Shown piece after piece: positions 26,858 through 36,882 of a stretch of 64,000 nucleotides of DNA. How positions within the stretch are numbered: the first letter of the stretch is position 1; every line of letters starts with the position of its first letter. Source of the DNA: Salipaludibacillus sp. LMS25 (GTDB lineage Bacteria > Bacillota > Bacilli > Bacillales > Salisediminibacteriaceae); NCBI RefSeq assembly GCF_024362805.1, contig NZ_CP093299.1:3442001-3506000 (forward strand), given 5' to 3'. The notes beneath the pieces are model-generated. The model searched no databases. It was not told where the DNA came from and saw only the letters and a program-made list of their open reading frames with translations. Made by a program: the position numbers and the translations under genes.

Positions 26858-27154
26858 ATGAAAGACTATTCAACACACGAAGTACATGAACTTATTCAAG
26901 AGGATAATGAGTTAGTCGTCATTGATGTCCGGGAGCATGAAGAAGTTTCTACAGGGAAAATTCCTACTGCGGTGCATATTCCCCTTGACGAACTTCCAGA
27001 TGCAATAAGTCATTTGGATAAAGAAAAACAGTATATTATGGTTTGTCTCTCAGGTGCGCGGAGCACCAGAGCAACTGAATTTATGAACGCATCAGGATTT
27101 AAGGCTTGTAATATGACTGGTGGCATGCTTGGTTGGAAATTTGCTGTTAATTAA
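26858..27154 (+). CDS. Single-domain rhodanese
   Basis: 98 aa from ATG 26858 (a TTG one codon earlier is also possible); AAAAGGAGGAAG precedes. Complete rhodanese domain with VVIDVREHEEV and active-site loop CLSGARS (Cys63), where the persulfide forms. Ends with NMTGGMLGWKFAVN. May cover for the broken membrane-anchored rhodanese just upstream (inference). Confidence 0.88.
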   Translation: MKDYSTHEVHELIQEDNELVVIDVREHEEVSTGKIPTAVHIPLDELPDAISHLDKEKQYIMVCLSGARSTRATEFMNASGFKACNMTGGMLGWKFAVN

Positions 27155-27277
27155 TATAGGTTTGTTCTGTGATGTTTATCAGAAGTGAAATCAATAAATA
27201 AAGACGGAACAGAATTATATTTTTAAGGGATAGCCTCATGGTGAGGTGTTAAACATTTTTTACGAGGAGGTAAAGGT

Positions 27278-27850
27278 ATGATTAAAACAGACAAAATGCT
27301 TGATGCAAAAGGACTGGCATGTCCCATGCCGATCATTAAAACAAAGAAGGCTGTCAATGAGATACAACCTGGTGAGGTACTGGAAATTCACGCCACTGAC
27401 AAAGGATCTACAGCTGATCTGAAAGCATGGGCAGAAAAAGGCGGTCATCAGTATCTTGGTACAACTGAGGAAGGAAGTATTCTCAAACACTACCTTAGAA
27501 AATCCACAAGCGATGAAGAAAAAGCGGAAACCAACTACTCTGTATTAATTACTAATGAAGAGCTTGGAGCCAAGCTTGAGAAAAATGAGGACATTGTTTT
27601 ACTTGATGTGCGAGAGGAAGCTGAATATTTATTTAATCACATACCAGGAGCACTTTCTATTCCGATTGGTAAACTTGAAGATAGAGTAGATGAATTAGAT
27701 AAAGAGTCTCAGATTTTTGTTGTCTGTCGCACAGGTAGTCGCAGTGATCTTGCATCACAAAAACTTACTGAAAAAGGCTTTACCAATGTCACAAATGTTG
27801 TCCCTGGTATGAGTGACTGGCACGGCCCAACTGAACAAACTGTTAACTAA
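27278..27850 (+). CDS. TusA-rhodanese fusion protein (YrkF-like)
   Basis: 190 aa behind ACGAGGAGGTAAAGGT. Residues 1-76 are a TusA domain with carrier Cys15 in GLACPMP; residues about 85-190 are a rhodanese domain with active-site Cys150 in CRTGSRSD. The fusion lets sulfane sulfur pass from one cysteine to the other. Same architecture as B. subtilis YrkF and similar to S. aureus CstA (family knowledge). A 120-base leader separates it from the previous gene and may hold an internal promoter. Confidence 0.88.
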   Translation: MIKTDKMLDAKGLACPMPIIKTKKAVNEIQPGEVLEIHATDKGSTADLKAWAEKGGHQYLGTTEEGSILKHYLRKSTSDEEKAETNYSVLITNEELGAKLEKNEDIVLLDVREEAEYLFNHIPGALSIPIGKLEDRVDELDKESQIFVVCRTGSRSDLASQKLTEKGFTNVTNVVPGMSDWHGPTEQTVN

Positions 27851-27928
27851 CTCAGAATGTCAGATTATAGTCTAATATAATGGCTAAAAAAATTTTAATC
27901 TAAATTATACTATAGGGGGTATTTAGGG

Positions 27929-29056
27929 ATGGCAATTAAAAAATTAACTGCTAAACACATAACTAAGAAAGTGATGAATAAAGAAAATCTATTTATTTTA
28001 GATGTACGTAACGAAACAGATTTCACAGACTGGAAAATAGAAGGGGGAAATATTCAGCATTTAAATGTTCCGTATTTTGATGTTATTGATGGTGTGGAAG
28101 CTATTATGGATAAGCTTCCGAAAGACGAACAAGTTCTGGTTGTTTGTGCAAAAGAAGGATCTTCCGTTATGGTTGCAGAGATGCTTAATGCTGAAGGCGT
28201 TGATGCTGCTTACCTTCAAGGCGGAATGAAGGCATGGAGTGAACACCTTGAACCAATTAAAGTTGGGGATTTAAAGGGTGGAGGAGACATGTATCAATTT
28301 GTCCGTATTGGTAAAGGGTGTTTGTCTTACATGGTAGTGTCTAACGGAGAAGCAGCAATTATTGACCCTACACGTATGACGAATGTTTACACTGACTTTG
28401 CAAGGGACCTAGGAGTGAAAGTGACTCACGTATTTGATACCCATCTTCATGCTGACCACATTTCCGGAGGACGAATAATTGCTGAGGAAACAGGAGCACA
28501 ATACTGGCTGCCACCTAAAGATGCAGATGGCGTGACATATGAATACAATGCCTTGGAAGACGGAAATAATGTGACAATTGGACATACAACGATTAATATC
28601 CATCCGCTTTATACACCCGGCCACACAATAGGTTCTACATCTTTTGTGATTGATGACACATATCTTCTTACAGGAGATATTCTCTTCATTGACTCCATTG
28701 GACGTCCTGATTTAGCGGGACTTGCAGAGGACTGGATAGGGGACTTAAGAGAAACGCTTTACAAACGTTATAAAGAGCTTTCTGATGACCTTATTGTACT
28801 TCCTGCTCATTTTATGATGATCGATGAATTAAATGATGATGGAAGCGTAGGAGCGAGACTCAGAAGTCTTTTTGCACAAAACCACGGATTAAACATTGAG
28901 GATGAAGAAGAATTCAAGAAAATGGTGACAGAAAATCTACCTCCACAACCTAACGCCTATCAGGAAATCCGTGAAACAAATATGGGGAAAATTAATCCTG
29001 ATGAAGAGAAGCAGCGTGAAATGGAAATTGGACCAAATCGTTGTGCAGTAAGATAG
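27929..29056 (+). CDS. Rhodanese-MBL persulfide dioxygenase (YrkH-like)
   Basis: 375 aa behind TATAGGGGGTATTTAGGG. N-terminal rhodanese-like domain (about 5-110; Cys73 in VVCAKEGSS) followed by an ETHE1-like metallo-beta-lactamase domain with [11 protein letters not shown] (171-181), [18 protein letters not shown] and LPAHFMM, the mononuclear iron ligands of persulfide dioxygenases. Expected to oxidise protein or low-molecular persulfide to sulfite. In CstB the dioxygenase comes first and the rhodanese last; here the order is reversed, as in YrkH. Confidence 0.85.
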   Translation: MAIKKLTAKHITKKVMNKENLFILDVRNETDFTDWKIEGGNIQHLNVPYFDVIDGVEAIMDKLPKDEQVLVVCAKEGSSVMVAEMLNAEGVDAAYLQGGMKAWSEHLEPIKVGDLKGGGDMYQFVRIGKGCLSYMVVSNGEAAIIDPTRMTNVYTDFARDLGVKVTHVFDTHLHADHISGGRIIAEETGAQYWLPPKDADGVTYEYNALEDGNNVTIGHTTINIHPLYTPGHTIGSTSFVIDDTYLLTGDILFIDSIGRPDLAGLAEDWIGDLRETLYKRYKELSDDLIVLPAHFMMIDELNDDGSVGARLRSLFAQNHGLNIEDEEEFKKMVTENLPPQPNAYQEIRETNMGKINPDEEKQREMEIGPNRCAVR

Positions 29057-29115
29057 TCTGACCTTTGGAAAACTGTACGTTAAAAATATATTAAACCTAT
29101 ATGGAGTGATTGATA

Positions 29116-29349
29116 ATGAGCATAAAGGCGGATAAACTTCTAGACGCATCAGGATTAGCGTGTCCCATGCCAATTGTTAAAACTAAAAAAGAAATTGAGA
29201 ACATGACTAGTGGTCAAATCATTGAAATTCATGCAACAGATAAAGGAGTTAAAAATGACTTTGCCGCATGGGTGAAAGCCAGTGGACATAAAATTCTGGC
29301 AGATGAGGATGATAACGGCGTTTTTAAATTCTGGATTAAAAAGGCGTAA
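29116..29349 (+). CDS. TusA-family sulfur carrier (YrkI-like)
   Basis: 77 aa from ATG 29116 (TTG 29110 is in frame, but GGAG at 29103 spaces better to the ATG). Carrier Cys16 in SGLACPMPIVKTKKE. Nearly the same as the TusA half of the 27278 protein, so one probably arose from the other. Last gene of the sulfur operon; a perfect inverted repeat follows at 29474. Confidence 0.85.
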   Translation: MSIKADKLLDASGLACPMPIVKTKKEIENMTSGQIIEIHATDKGVKNDFAAWVKASGHKILADEDDNGVFKFWIKKA

Positions 29350-29473
29350 TATTTTATCAAGCGGAAAGCAAGGGGGAGTTGAGGCTGCCCGTGCTTTTCT
29401 TGAAAATAAGTTTTTTAAAATTTCAATCTTAAATTTTTTCTTCAAAAAAACGTATTGTGGAATGGAACTTCGC

Positions 29474-29503
29474 CTCTGAAAAATACAATTGTATTTTTCA
29501 GAG
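29474..29503 (+). terminator. Perfect 30-bp palindrome, probable terminator
   Basis: CTCTGAAAAATACAA and its exact complement meet without a loop. The A/T runs (GTATTTTTC) make it a likely bidirectional terminator between the sulfur operon and the convergent pseudogene. An operator role cannot be excluded. Confidence 0.5.
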
Positions 29504-29515
29504 TATTATCATTTA

Positions 29516-29877
29516 TTATGAAGTAGTGATGTCCTTTCTAAGATGCTCTTTCTGTTTTACTGACAAGCCTTTATTATACAAGTTCATATGAATCATGTGC
29601 TCAAGTAAAGGTTTTGATACATCACAGTTTTTTAATAAGATTAAATTCCAATGTGTTTTATTCATATAATAACCAGGCACAACACAGTGAAATTCTTGAC
29701 GGTATTCTTTCGCTTTATCAAGAACACATTTTAAGGTGATGATAAGTTCATTTTGGTTGTTTTCCCTATTAGTGAAAATATGTTATCCCCTACCGTAAAC
29801 CGTAGTGCTCCCCAAACTTTAAACGCCTTCTTAGCGAAGACTTGTTTTCCACAAATGCGCGCCGTAAATTTTTCCAT
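29516..29877 (-). pseudogene. MmcQ/YjbR-family gene, frameshifted
   Basis: On the minus strand ATG 29877 opens MEKFTARICGKQVFAKKAFK, then WGALRFTVGDNIFSLI; the frame must shift once near 29780 to continue into NNQNELIITLKC, GYYMNKTHWNLILLKN and HMIHMNLYNKGLS, ending at TAA 29516. These are hallmark motifs of the MmcQ/YjbR DNA-binding-like family. A single small indel broke the gene. Confidence 0.75.
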
Positions 29878-29965
29878 ATTGTCCCTCCAGATAACGATTT
29901 ATTACGCACTATTGTAGTTGGAAGGGGCTCGTTGTATTGTAAAAAAAGGACATCATAAGAAGATG

Positions 29966-30017
29966 TTTATCACAGATAACCGCCCGAAAACTCCCGCTGA
30001 TTGAAACTTCGTTTTAT
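29966..30017 (+). repeat. bcr1-like repeat, subfamily II, short deletion form, copy 7
   Basis: TTTAT at both ends (29966-29970, 30013-30017). Only the 5' part (CACAGATAACCGCCCGAAAA) and the 3' end (CTGATTGAAACTTCG) remain, joined at CTCCC, a string occurring in both the inner stem and the 3' hairpin of full copies. Confidence 0.75.
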
Positions 30018-30047
30018 GTAGCAGGGAGCAAAGTCCCTGCAATGTTA

Positions 30048-30218
30048 TTAATAGCCGACAAAAGAGGCGCCAATAATAACAAGTAAAATAAAGAGAACTA
30101 ATATGAGCGCGAAACCGCCCACACCAGCACCTTTACAAGTCCCTACACCTGCAACAGTTCCTGGGTGGCAACCTGGATCACAACCGTGTCCTGCCGCTCC
30201 ATATCCATATCCGTACAT
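30048..30218 (-). CDS. YjcZ-family sporulation protein, 56 aa
   Basis: Too small for usual ORF cut-offs. Starts MYGYGYGAAGHGCDPGCHPG, Gly/Cys/Tyr rich, and ends with the family-typical membrane helix GGFALILVLFILLVIIGASF plus VGY. Ribosome site GAGGAGTGAGCTGA on the minus strand. YjcZ-type peptides are small spore-associated or sporulation-induced membrane proteins. The Cys-containing N-terminus is longer than in most members. A hairpin GCAGGGA/TCCCTGC (30021-30040) follows the stop. Confidence 0.8.
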   Translation of the reverse strand: MYGYGYGAAGHGCDPGCHPGTVAGVGTCKGAGVGGFALILVLFILLVIIGASFVGY

Positions 30219-30457
30219 TCAGCTCACTCCTCATTGTGTGTTATCTCAACACATTTGATTATTACAGTAGTATTCTATGACCTAACATGAAGAGTGATTG
30301 GACATTTGCAATTATTTTTTAAAAAATATCAACGCGTTTTCACATGACTGCCTGTGGAACTGTTTCTTAATCTGTTCATGTTTCATGTACTAATTTGTAT
30401 TTCTAAAGCTAGATATATAAGGAAAGGACACTCTAGAGACAAAAGGAGCGGTAGCTT

Positions 30458-30805
30458 ATGAAAAAAACGACGTTTGTTGGTACTATCTTAGCATCAATGT
30501 TAGTTGCCTCGGTGGTAAGTGCTAGTTCGACGTATTATTTGCTGGAGAAGGCAAGGGACGATCTTAAAGCAGAATTAGATGAAGAGTTTTCAAGCTATTT
30601 AGAAAATAAGAAAGAACTTGATCGAGATGAGTTATTAGAGGCGGAAGCAGAGAGAATGTATACAGAAGTATTCGCTTATTTTGAATCGGCAAAAGAAGAG
30701 GATGAAAAAAAGGATGACCAATTTAAGGAAGATGTTAAAATAAAAACAGATGGCTATATTGAAGAATTGAAACATTATATTGATAGGCTGTTTCATCATA
30801 ACTAA
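30458..30805 (+). CDS. Exported or membrane-anchored coiled-coil protein, 115 aa
   Basis: AAAAGGAGCGGTAGCTT precedes ATG 30458. N-terminal signal or anchor (TFVGTILASMLVASVVSA) followed by a strongly charged helical region rich in Glu and Lys (ELDRDELLEAEAERMYTE). No family recognised. Monocistronic. Confidence 0.6.
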   Translation: MKKTTFVGTILASMLVASVVSASSTYYLLEKARDDLKAELDEEFSSYLENKKELDRDELLEAEAERMYTEVFAYFESAKEEDEKKDDQFKEDVKIKTDGYIEELKHYIDRLFHHN

Positions 30806-30969
30806 GTAGAGGAAAACAAACTTTAAATAAGTGGTGGCAAGTCTTGTGTTTCATAAAATGCAGGCTTGTCAACCCCACTTTAAAAAATAAAACGTAGCTG
30901 TGTATCTTTTAACATTAATTCAAAAGCTATGTCATTCATGTTAATTAGGAGAGGAGGAGGACGTTCTAC

Positions 30970-32652
30970 ATGATTGAAAGGAAGATTCGCCACTTGCAGC
31001 GTTACCGAGAAATTGCCTTTGCTTTTTCCCGTAACGGATTTGGTTTTATTGTTAAAGAATTAGGGTTATATAACATCATTTCTTTACCAAAACGCCTATT
31101 TATAAAGGATAAGGACAATGAGTTTAAAACGAAAACAACGGGAGAGAGAATTCGATTATTTCTGGAGGAATTAGGACCTACCTTCGTAAAGCTTGGACAA
31201 ATTGCTAGTACGCGGCCTGATTTAATTCCATCCTCTATCATAGAGGAACTTGAAAAGCTTCATGATAAAGTTCCACCGTTTGCCTATGAGGATGTAAAAG
31301 GTATTATTGAAGCTGAATTTGAAGGGAATTTAACTGATATTTTTGATGACTTTGATGAAAAACCATTAGGGGCAGCGTCAATAGGACAAGTCCATTATGC
31401 TGTTCTAAAAACGGGTGAGCCTGTTGCTGTAAAAGTGCAGCGCCCAATGATTGAGAAGATCATCCAAACAGATTTAGAAATTCTCTACGAAATTGCCTCA
31501 CTTGCAGAAAAACGGTTTGCCTGGGCTGCTAGATATGAAGTATGTCGTATTGTAGAAGAGTTCTCAAAAGCTCTACGAAAAGAGTTAGACTATACGAATG
31601 AAGGAAGAAACGCTGACAGAATAGCAGGGCAATTTAAAGATGATACGCATATTTATATTCCTTCTGTTTACTGGGATTACACGACAAAAAAAGTACTGAC
31701 TATGGAGTATGTAGAAGGAACAAAGCTAAATAACATCAGTGAATTAACACGAGAAGGCTATGACACAAAAATTTTAGCTGAAAGAGTGGCGAATTCGGTC
31801 TTTCATCAAATCTTGATTGAAGGTTTTTTCCACGGAGATCCTCATCCAGGAAATGTGGCAGCCTTTCCAGGTAATGGCATCGTTTATATGGATTTTGGCA
31901 TGGTGGGGAGGCTAACGCCAGACATGAAAGCTAACTTTGCCAATTTAGTCATTGCCATTATGAGGCAGCGGACAGATGGCGTCATTAGAGGAATCATGCG
32001 GATGGGATTAGTTTCTGAGGAGGTTAATATACAGCAGTTAACAGTGGATGTGGATGATTTAAAAGCTAAGTATTATGATGTTCCTTTAAGTAAAGTAAGA
32101 CTAGGAGAGGCAGTTAACGATTTATTTGCTGTAGCCCAGGAACATCAAATTAGAATTCCAGCAGATCTTACGTTATTAGGAAAGACGCTTCTTACAATGG
32201 AAGGGTTAGTTGAGACCCTCGATCCTGACCTTAGTATTATTAAAATAGCTGAACCGTTCGGAAAACAACTACTAATTGATCGCTTACACCCAAAAAATGT
32301 AGCGGCTAGTACATTTTCATACATAGGTGACTATGGGGATAGTCTTCTTGAATTACCAAAGCAAATTAATGAACTGACTAAGGTAGTGAAAAAAGGTAAG
32401 TTACCTTTAGAAGTAAATATACCGAATGTGGAGCGATTTTTAACGAAGCTAGATCGGATTAGTAATCGACTCTCTTTTAGCATCGTGTTGCTTTCATTCA
32501 GTATTATAATGGTAGGTCTTATTATAGGTTCGGCTATGTCAGGGCAATCATCTGTCCTTTGGAATTTACCAGCGATTGAAATAGGCTTTACAGTCGCTCT
32601 GTTAATGTTTCTTTGGCTGCTCTACTCTATCTTTAAATCAGGGAGATTTTAA
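30970..32652 (+). CDS. ABC1/UbiB (AarF)-family atypical kinase
   Basis: 560 aa behind GGAGAGGAGGAGGACG. Carries the UbiB signature KxGQ (LGPTFVKLGQIASTRPDLIP, Lys74), the Ala-rich loop LGAASIGQVH (133-142), Lys155 in VAVKVQRP, catalytic region FFHGDPHPGNV and metal-binding YMDFGMVG. Two C-terminal membrane helices (about 495-520 and 528-552). Family members are ATPases supporting isoprenoid-quinone lipid metabolism; Firmicutes make menaquinone, so the exact role is open. Confidence 0.9.
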   Translation: MIERKIRHLQRYREIAFAFSRNGFGFIVKELGLYNIISLPKRLFIKDKDNEFKTKTTGERIRLFLEELGPTFVKLGQIASTRPDLIPSSIIEELEKLHDKVPPFAYEDVKGIIEAEFEGNLTDIFDDFDEKPLGAASIGQVHYAVLKTGEPVAVKVQRPMIEKIIQTDLEILYEIASLAEKRFAWAARYEVCRIVEEFSKALRKELDYTNEGRNADRIAGQFKDDTHIYIPSVYWDYTTKKVLTMEYVEGTKLNNISELTREGYDTKILAERVANSVFHQILIEGFFHGDPHPGNVAAFPGNGIVYMDFGMVGRLTPDMKANFANLVIAIMRQRTDGVIRGIMRMGLVSEEVNIQQLTVDVDDLKAKYYDVPLSKVRLGEAVNDLFAVAQEHQIRIPADLTLLGKTLLTMEGLVETLDPDLSIIKIAEPFGKQLLIDRLHPKNVAASTFSYIGDYGDSLLELPKQINELTKVVKKGKLPLEVNIPNVERFLTKLDRISNRLSFSIVLLSFSIIMVGLIIGSAMSGQSSVLWNLPAIEIGFTVALLMFLWLLYSIFKSGRF

Positions 32653-32853
32653 CGTGGTGAGTTTCTCTTTATGTATAGACGTTGATAAGAATACACGATT
32701 AAAAGAAATGTTCTAGCGGATTATATTAAACTCAGTACGGCTTGGGTAAAGTACTGACCTCATACACATTTATAACTAAAATTTCATGGTGTTTTAAAAA
32801 ATATCTCTTATTATATAGCTCACAAGAATATGGGAACGGGTAGGAGGATGAAA

Positions 32854-33312
32854 ATGATTCTTGTCAGTGGATGTTTAGCTGGAGAAGATGTTAGATATAA
32901 TGGGACGAATAGCTTAAATACTAAAATTCGTCAGCTAGTAGAGAATGGACAAGCAGTTACTGTTTGTCCTGAATTATTAGGAGGTTTCTCAACCCCACGA
33001 GAACCAGCTGAGATTATAGGTGGAACAGGAGAAGATGTCCTGGACGGTAAAGCATCGGTTATAGAAAAATCAGGCTGTGATGTGACAGAGTTATATATTA
33101 AAGGAGCATACTTGACATTAGAGCAAGCGCACCTTATTAAAGCTAAACTAGTCGTACTGAAGGAATTTAGCCCTTCTTGTGGATCAAGCTCCATTTATAA
33201 CGGGGGTTTTAACGGCGTCACGCTTACTGGGAACGGTGTGACGGCAGCTCTATTGACTCGATCAGGGTTTCAGGTCATCTCCGAAGAGGAGGTGTCTCAA
33301 TTAATTAGGTAG
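32854..33312 (+). CDS. DUF523 family protein
   Basis: 152 aa from ATG 32854, chosen because TAGGAGG (32841-32847) is correctly spaced for it; ATG 32830 and 32848 are upstream alternatives. Contains ILVSGCLAGEDVRYNG, VCPELLGGFSTPREPAEI and FSPSCGSSSIYNG, the three cysteine motifs that define DUF523. Probably binds a metal or Fe-S centre (inference). A subfamily II repeat starts directly at its stop codon. Confidence 0.88.
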   Translation: MILVSGCLAGEDVRYNGTNSLNTKIRQLVENGQAVTVCPELLGGFSTPREPAEIIGGTGEDVLDGKASVIEKSGCDVTELYIKGAYLTLEQAHLIKAKLVVLKEFSPSCGSSSIYNGGFNGVTLTGNGVTAALLTRSGFQVISEEEVSQLIR

Positions 33313-33409
33313 TTTATCACAGATAACCGTCTGTATAGCTCCCGTCTCAAAATAGAGAGGAGAGCTAATGGGCACTAATGTCCTGATTCATTCACCTACC
33401 ATGTTTTAT
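33313..33409 (+). repeat. bcr1-like repeat, subfamily II, copy 8, without 3' hairpin
   Basis: TTTAT at 33313-33317 and 33405-33409. Retains CACAGATAACCGTC, the CTCCCGTCTCAAAATAGAGA inner part and GTCCTGATTCATTCA, but lacks the CAATCAGTGGG hairpin. Begins immediately after the DUF523 stop codon. Confidence 0.75.
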
Positions 33410-33535
33410 ATCTGAAAGTAAGTCGGAGGTCTTAGTCCAAATCTAGCCTCAAGCCTGTAGTAGGCTATGTCACTTCTCTTTATACTTAACTTAGATAAAG
33501 CAATATAAGTTGCATAAATGAAAGAGGGATTGGAC

Positions 33536-36500
33536 ATGAGTTTACTACAGAAATTATTAGAACGAAAAAAAGTAATTGGATTAATGGTTGTACTCTTTTT
33601 TGTATTAGGTATTTATTCGATTAGTAAGATGGATAGAGAATTAATGCCGTCAGTTGACTTTGATATGGCAATGATAACAGTTGATGCTGGTGATATGCCG
33701 GTGAGAGACGTGGAAAACCTCATTACCGAACCGGTGGAAAAAGCACTGGCAGGAAGTGAGGGGGTTATCTCCTACGACTCCTCGACTGCTGTGGGAAGCA
33801 GCTCTTTCTTTATCGATATTGAAGAGGGGCGTGTGGATGAAGTAACAAGAGAGGTTGAATCACATCTTGCTCACATCTCAAATGATGTGTCAGGTATTCT
33901 ATATACTGACGTAAGACCTATAAGTACAGACCAGAGTTATGAGTTTTATATGGAAGTGTCAAACGGGGAAATGAAGGACCTTACCTCCTTTGCAAGTGGG
34001 GTTGTTAAGCCACGTCTTGAAAGCTTAAACGAAGTAAAAGAAGTTAACTTGAATGGTTTAGAGGAAATGCAATACATCCTAACATTTGATAGAGAGGAAT
34101 TACATGAGCTAGGACTTGAGCTAAACGGTGTCATTCAAGCCCTTCACCAAACTGATGTGAATATCTCATTGGGTGAGTTAACGGAAGAGGATAATGAGCC
34201 TTCTCTAAGGTGGGATACTGAATTGTCTTCGGTTAAAGATATAGAAGAGGCAACAATCCAGACACCTGAAGGACCGATAAACTTAAAAGATATCGCAGAG
34301 ATAGAAGCGGAAACGTCGCAACAATCATCAATGGCTTGGAAAAATGGGAGTAGAGATGTGTTGTTTGTAGAAATTGGCCGTGCTGATGGGTATACCCAAG
34401 TTGAGATGGCAGAAGCTATAAGAGCTGAAGTAGCAGACATTCATGATGAAGGATTAGCGAGTGATTTATCATTTACAGAAATTGTGGCTCAAGCTGATTA
34501 TGTCTCATCGTCCATCGATGGGGTTACACAAAATATTTTAATTGGCGGCCTGTTGGCTCTCGTTATTTTAATGCTATTTTTACGAAATACTAGGGCGACG
34601 TTGATCGTCGGTTTGTCCATACCAGTCTCACTTTTGCTAACGTTTACCACGTTATGGCTTATTGATTATAGTTTTAATATTTTAACTCTTATTGGATTAG
34701 GGCTTGGAATCGGGATGATGGTGGACGCCTCTATTGTCATATTAGAGTCCATTTATCGGAAAAAAGAAGAAGGGTTAGTAGGCATTGACGCTGTTATGAC
34801 AGGGATAAAAGAGGTAGCAACAGCTGTGATCGCGTCGATGTTAACGACAGTGGTCGTGTTTTTACCTGTTGGATTATTTGGTGGAGATTTTGCCATATTT
34901 ATTCTTGTGCTTAGTGTCGTCGTTGTCATAACGTTGGTCAGTTCAGTTATTGTGGCATTTACTTTAATACCCGCATTGGCAGAGAACTTTATGAAGCTTA
35001 GAAAAAAAACGGAGGACAAAAAGAAAAGCCGCTTGATCGAACGTTACGGCCATGTGTTGAATTGGTTTACACAAAAAAAGCGTCGCCGCTATGGCTTAAT
35101 TATTGCTTTTCTCCTCGTTTTTATCGGCTCAATAGGCCTGACGACAAAAATCCCTTTTATTCTAATGCCAGATGTTTTAAACCGTTATAGTGAAATGGAA
35201 GTAAGGCTGGAAACAGGGTTAACAGCTGAGGACAAAGATGAAGTAGTGGCAGCAGCTGAAGAAAAATTAAAAGATGTAGAAGATATAGAATCCGTTGTGT
35301 TTATGGATGCAGGCGATTATTTATATGCGTTAATTAATATGACAAAGGACCAGGACATCACTAGTCCACAAGAAGATGTTAATTTGGCTATTACGGATGC
35401 GTTACGTGAGCTAGAAGCTGACTATCCTGTTACGGGTGTTTTTACATCGATGGATACTGGAAAGGGAGGTCAGCCTGTACAGCTTAAAGTTAATGGAGAG
35501 AGTTTAGCAAAACTTCAAGATCTCAGCAGCTATTTATCTGAAGAGTTAGAAAAGGTTGATGGATTAGTTAATGTATCCACATCGATGGATAAACAAGTAG
35601 AAGAGCGTCAACTTGTTTTTGATCATGAATCACTACAAGAAGATGTGTTAACGACATCAGCTATATATGAGCAGCTACAAGGTGCTTTTGTTCCTATTCC
35701 TGTTGGAGATATTGTGGAAGAAGGGACGGAAATTCCTGTGGTAGCCACCTTCAGCTCCGTTATTAATAGTGAGAAAGAATTACAGAAGTTCGACATTACG
35801 GGGCCTACGGGGACTAAACCACTCTCCCATTATGCAAAACTAGAAACCGTGACGTCACCCTTGACGATTAGTAGAACAAATGGCGAGCGTTATGTAACGG
35901 TTTCGGCTGAAATTGAAGGAAGAGACTTAGGTGCTGTGTCAAGGGATGTGCAGAAGATTGTGGATGAACTAGAGGCCCCAGCAGGTTATTCTGTGTCCAG
36001 CGGTGGAGATATTGAAGCCCAGGAGGAATTGTTCTTAGATCTAATCATCGTACTAGGGATCTCTATTTTGTTAGTGTATATCGTCATGTCAGTTCAATTT
36101 AATAGCTTTATTCAACCTCTCATTGTTATGTCAGTTATTCCGATGACAGCAGTAGGCGCTATTTTAGCCTTGCTCATCACTCAAAGAGAACTAAGTGTGT
36201 TTTCTGCATTGGCTTTACTCATGTTAATCGGGGTGGTGTTAAACAATGCTATCTTGTTAATCGACAGAATTAATCAGTTACGGAAACAGGGTGTCTCGAC
36301 CTACGAAGCGGTCATTGAAGCGGGAAAAAACCGAATGAGACCTATCTTCATGACCACACTTACAACTGTAGGTGGCATGCTGCCTTTAGCTTTAGCTACA
36401 GGTGGAGCAAATGCCTATCAAGCGCCACTTGCCACTGTTATTATCGGCGGTTTATTGTTTGCTACTTTTATCACGCTATTGCTTATTCCAGCTGTTTATT

Positions 36501-36586
36501 TACTAGTGGAAGATATGAAACGAGCTATTAAACGGCTTTTCAATAAAAAGAAGCAAAGTGACACTGTTGTAAAAAAAGCATCTTAA
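33536..36586 (+). CDS. RND-family efflux transporter (AcrB/SwrC-like)
   Basis: 1016 aa from ATG 33536 behind AAGAGGGATTGGAC; ATG 33518 has no ribosome site. Twelve membrane helices in two sets of six, each preceded by a large extracytoplasmic domain. TM4 has the proton-relay Asp in LGIGMMVDASIVILES. Start MSLLQKLLERKKVIGL and the SwrC-like architecture point to the Firmicute RND group that exports surfactin-like lipopeptides and detergents. No periplasmic adaptor gene nearby, as usual in Gram-positives. Confidence 0.92.
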   Translation: MSLLQKLLERKKVIGLMVVLFFVLGIYSISKMDRELMPSVDFDMAMITVDAGDMPVRDVENLITEPVEKALAGSEGVISYDSSTAVGSSSFFIDIEEGRVDEVTREVESHLAHISNDVSGILYTDVRPISTDQSYEFYMEVSNGEMKDLTSFASGVVKPRLESLNEVKEVNLNGLEEMQYILTFDREELHELGLELNGVIQALHQTDVNISLGELTEEDNEPSLRWDTELSSVKDIEEATIQTPEGPINLKDIAEIEAETSQQSSMAWKNGSRDVLFVEIGRADGYTQVEMAEAIRAEVADIHDEGLASDLSFTEIVAQADYVSSSIDGVTQNILIGGLLALVILMLFLRNTRATLIVGLSIPVSLLLTFTTLWLIDYSFNILTLIGLGLGIGMMVDASIVILESIYRKKEEGLVGIDAVMTGIKEVATAVIASMLTTVVVFLPVGLFGGDFAIFILVLSVVVVITLVSSVIVAFTLIPALAENFMKLRKKTEDKKKSRLIERYGHVLNWFTQKKRRRYGLIIAFLLVFIGSIGLTTKIPFILMPDVLNRYSEMEVRLETGLTAEDKDEVVAAAEEKLKDVEDIESVVFMDAGDYLYALINMTKDQDITSPQEDVNLAITDALRELEADYPVTGVFTSMDTGKGGQPVQLKVNGESLAKLQDLSSYLSEELEKVDGLVNVSTSMDKQVEERQLVFDHESLQEDVLTTSAIYEQLQGAFVPIPVGDIVEEGTEIPVVATFSSVINSEKELQKFDITGPTGTKPLSHYAKLETVTSPLTISRTNGERYVTVSAEIEGRDLGAVSRDVQKIVDELEAPAGYSVSSGGDIEAQEELFLDLIIVLGISILLVYIVMSVQFNSFIQPLIVMSVIPMTAVGAILALLITQRELSVFSALALLMLIGVVLNNAILLIDRINQLRKQGVSTYEAVIEAGKNRMRPIFMTTLTTVGGMLPLALATGGANAYQAPLATVIIGGLLFATFITLLLIPAVYLLVEDMKRAIKRLFNKKKQSDTVVKKAS

Positions 36587-36590
36587 ATAA

Positions 36591-36638
36591 AAAGAGAACC
36601 CGTCGTGAATGAATAAATTCACAACGGGTTCTCTTTTG
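36591..36638 (+). terminator. Strong intrinsic terminator after the RND gene
   Basis: Stem AAAGAGAACCCGT with ACGGGTTCTCTTT, inner pairing GTGAAT/ATTCAC, then TTTTG. Flanking A and T runs allow function in both directions. Confidence 0.8.
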
Positions 36639-36882
36639 TTTAGGTGTAGGCTCTAAAACAGGCGATTCATTTTCGCCTATTTCTGACATTATGAGCGATG
36701 GTCACCAATCAAAAGTACCCTGTAATGGATTCAGCAAAAGTTATATCGCATAAAACGGATGATGATCCGCGTTGAAGGGGGCATATCCTAAGTGTTCAGT
36801 TAAACGTTTAGTGACCTAGGAGCTCGGATACTTCTTTCGTATGTTAAAATAATTAAAACACGAGTTAAGGAAGGATAGATCG

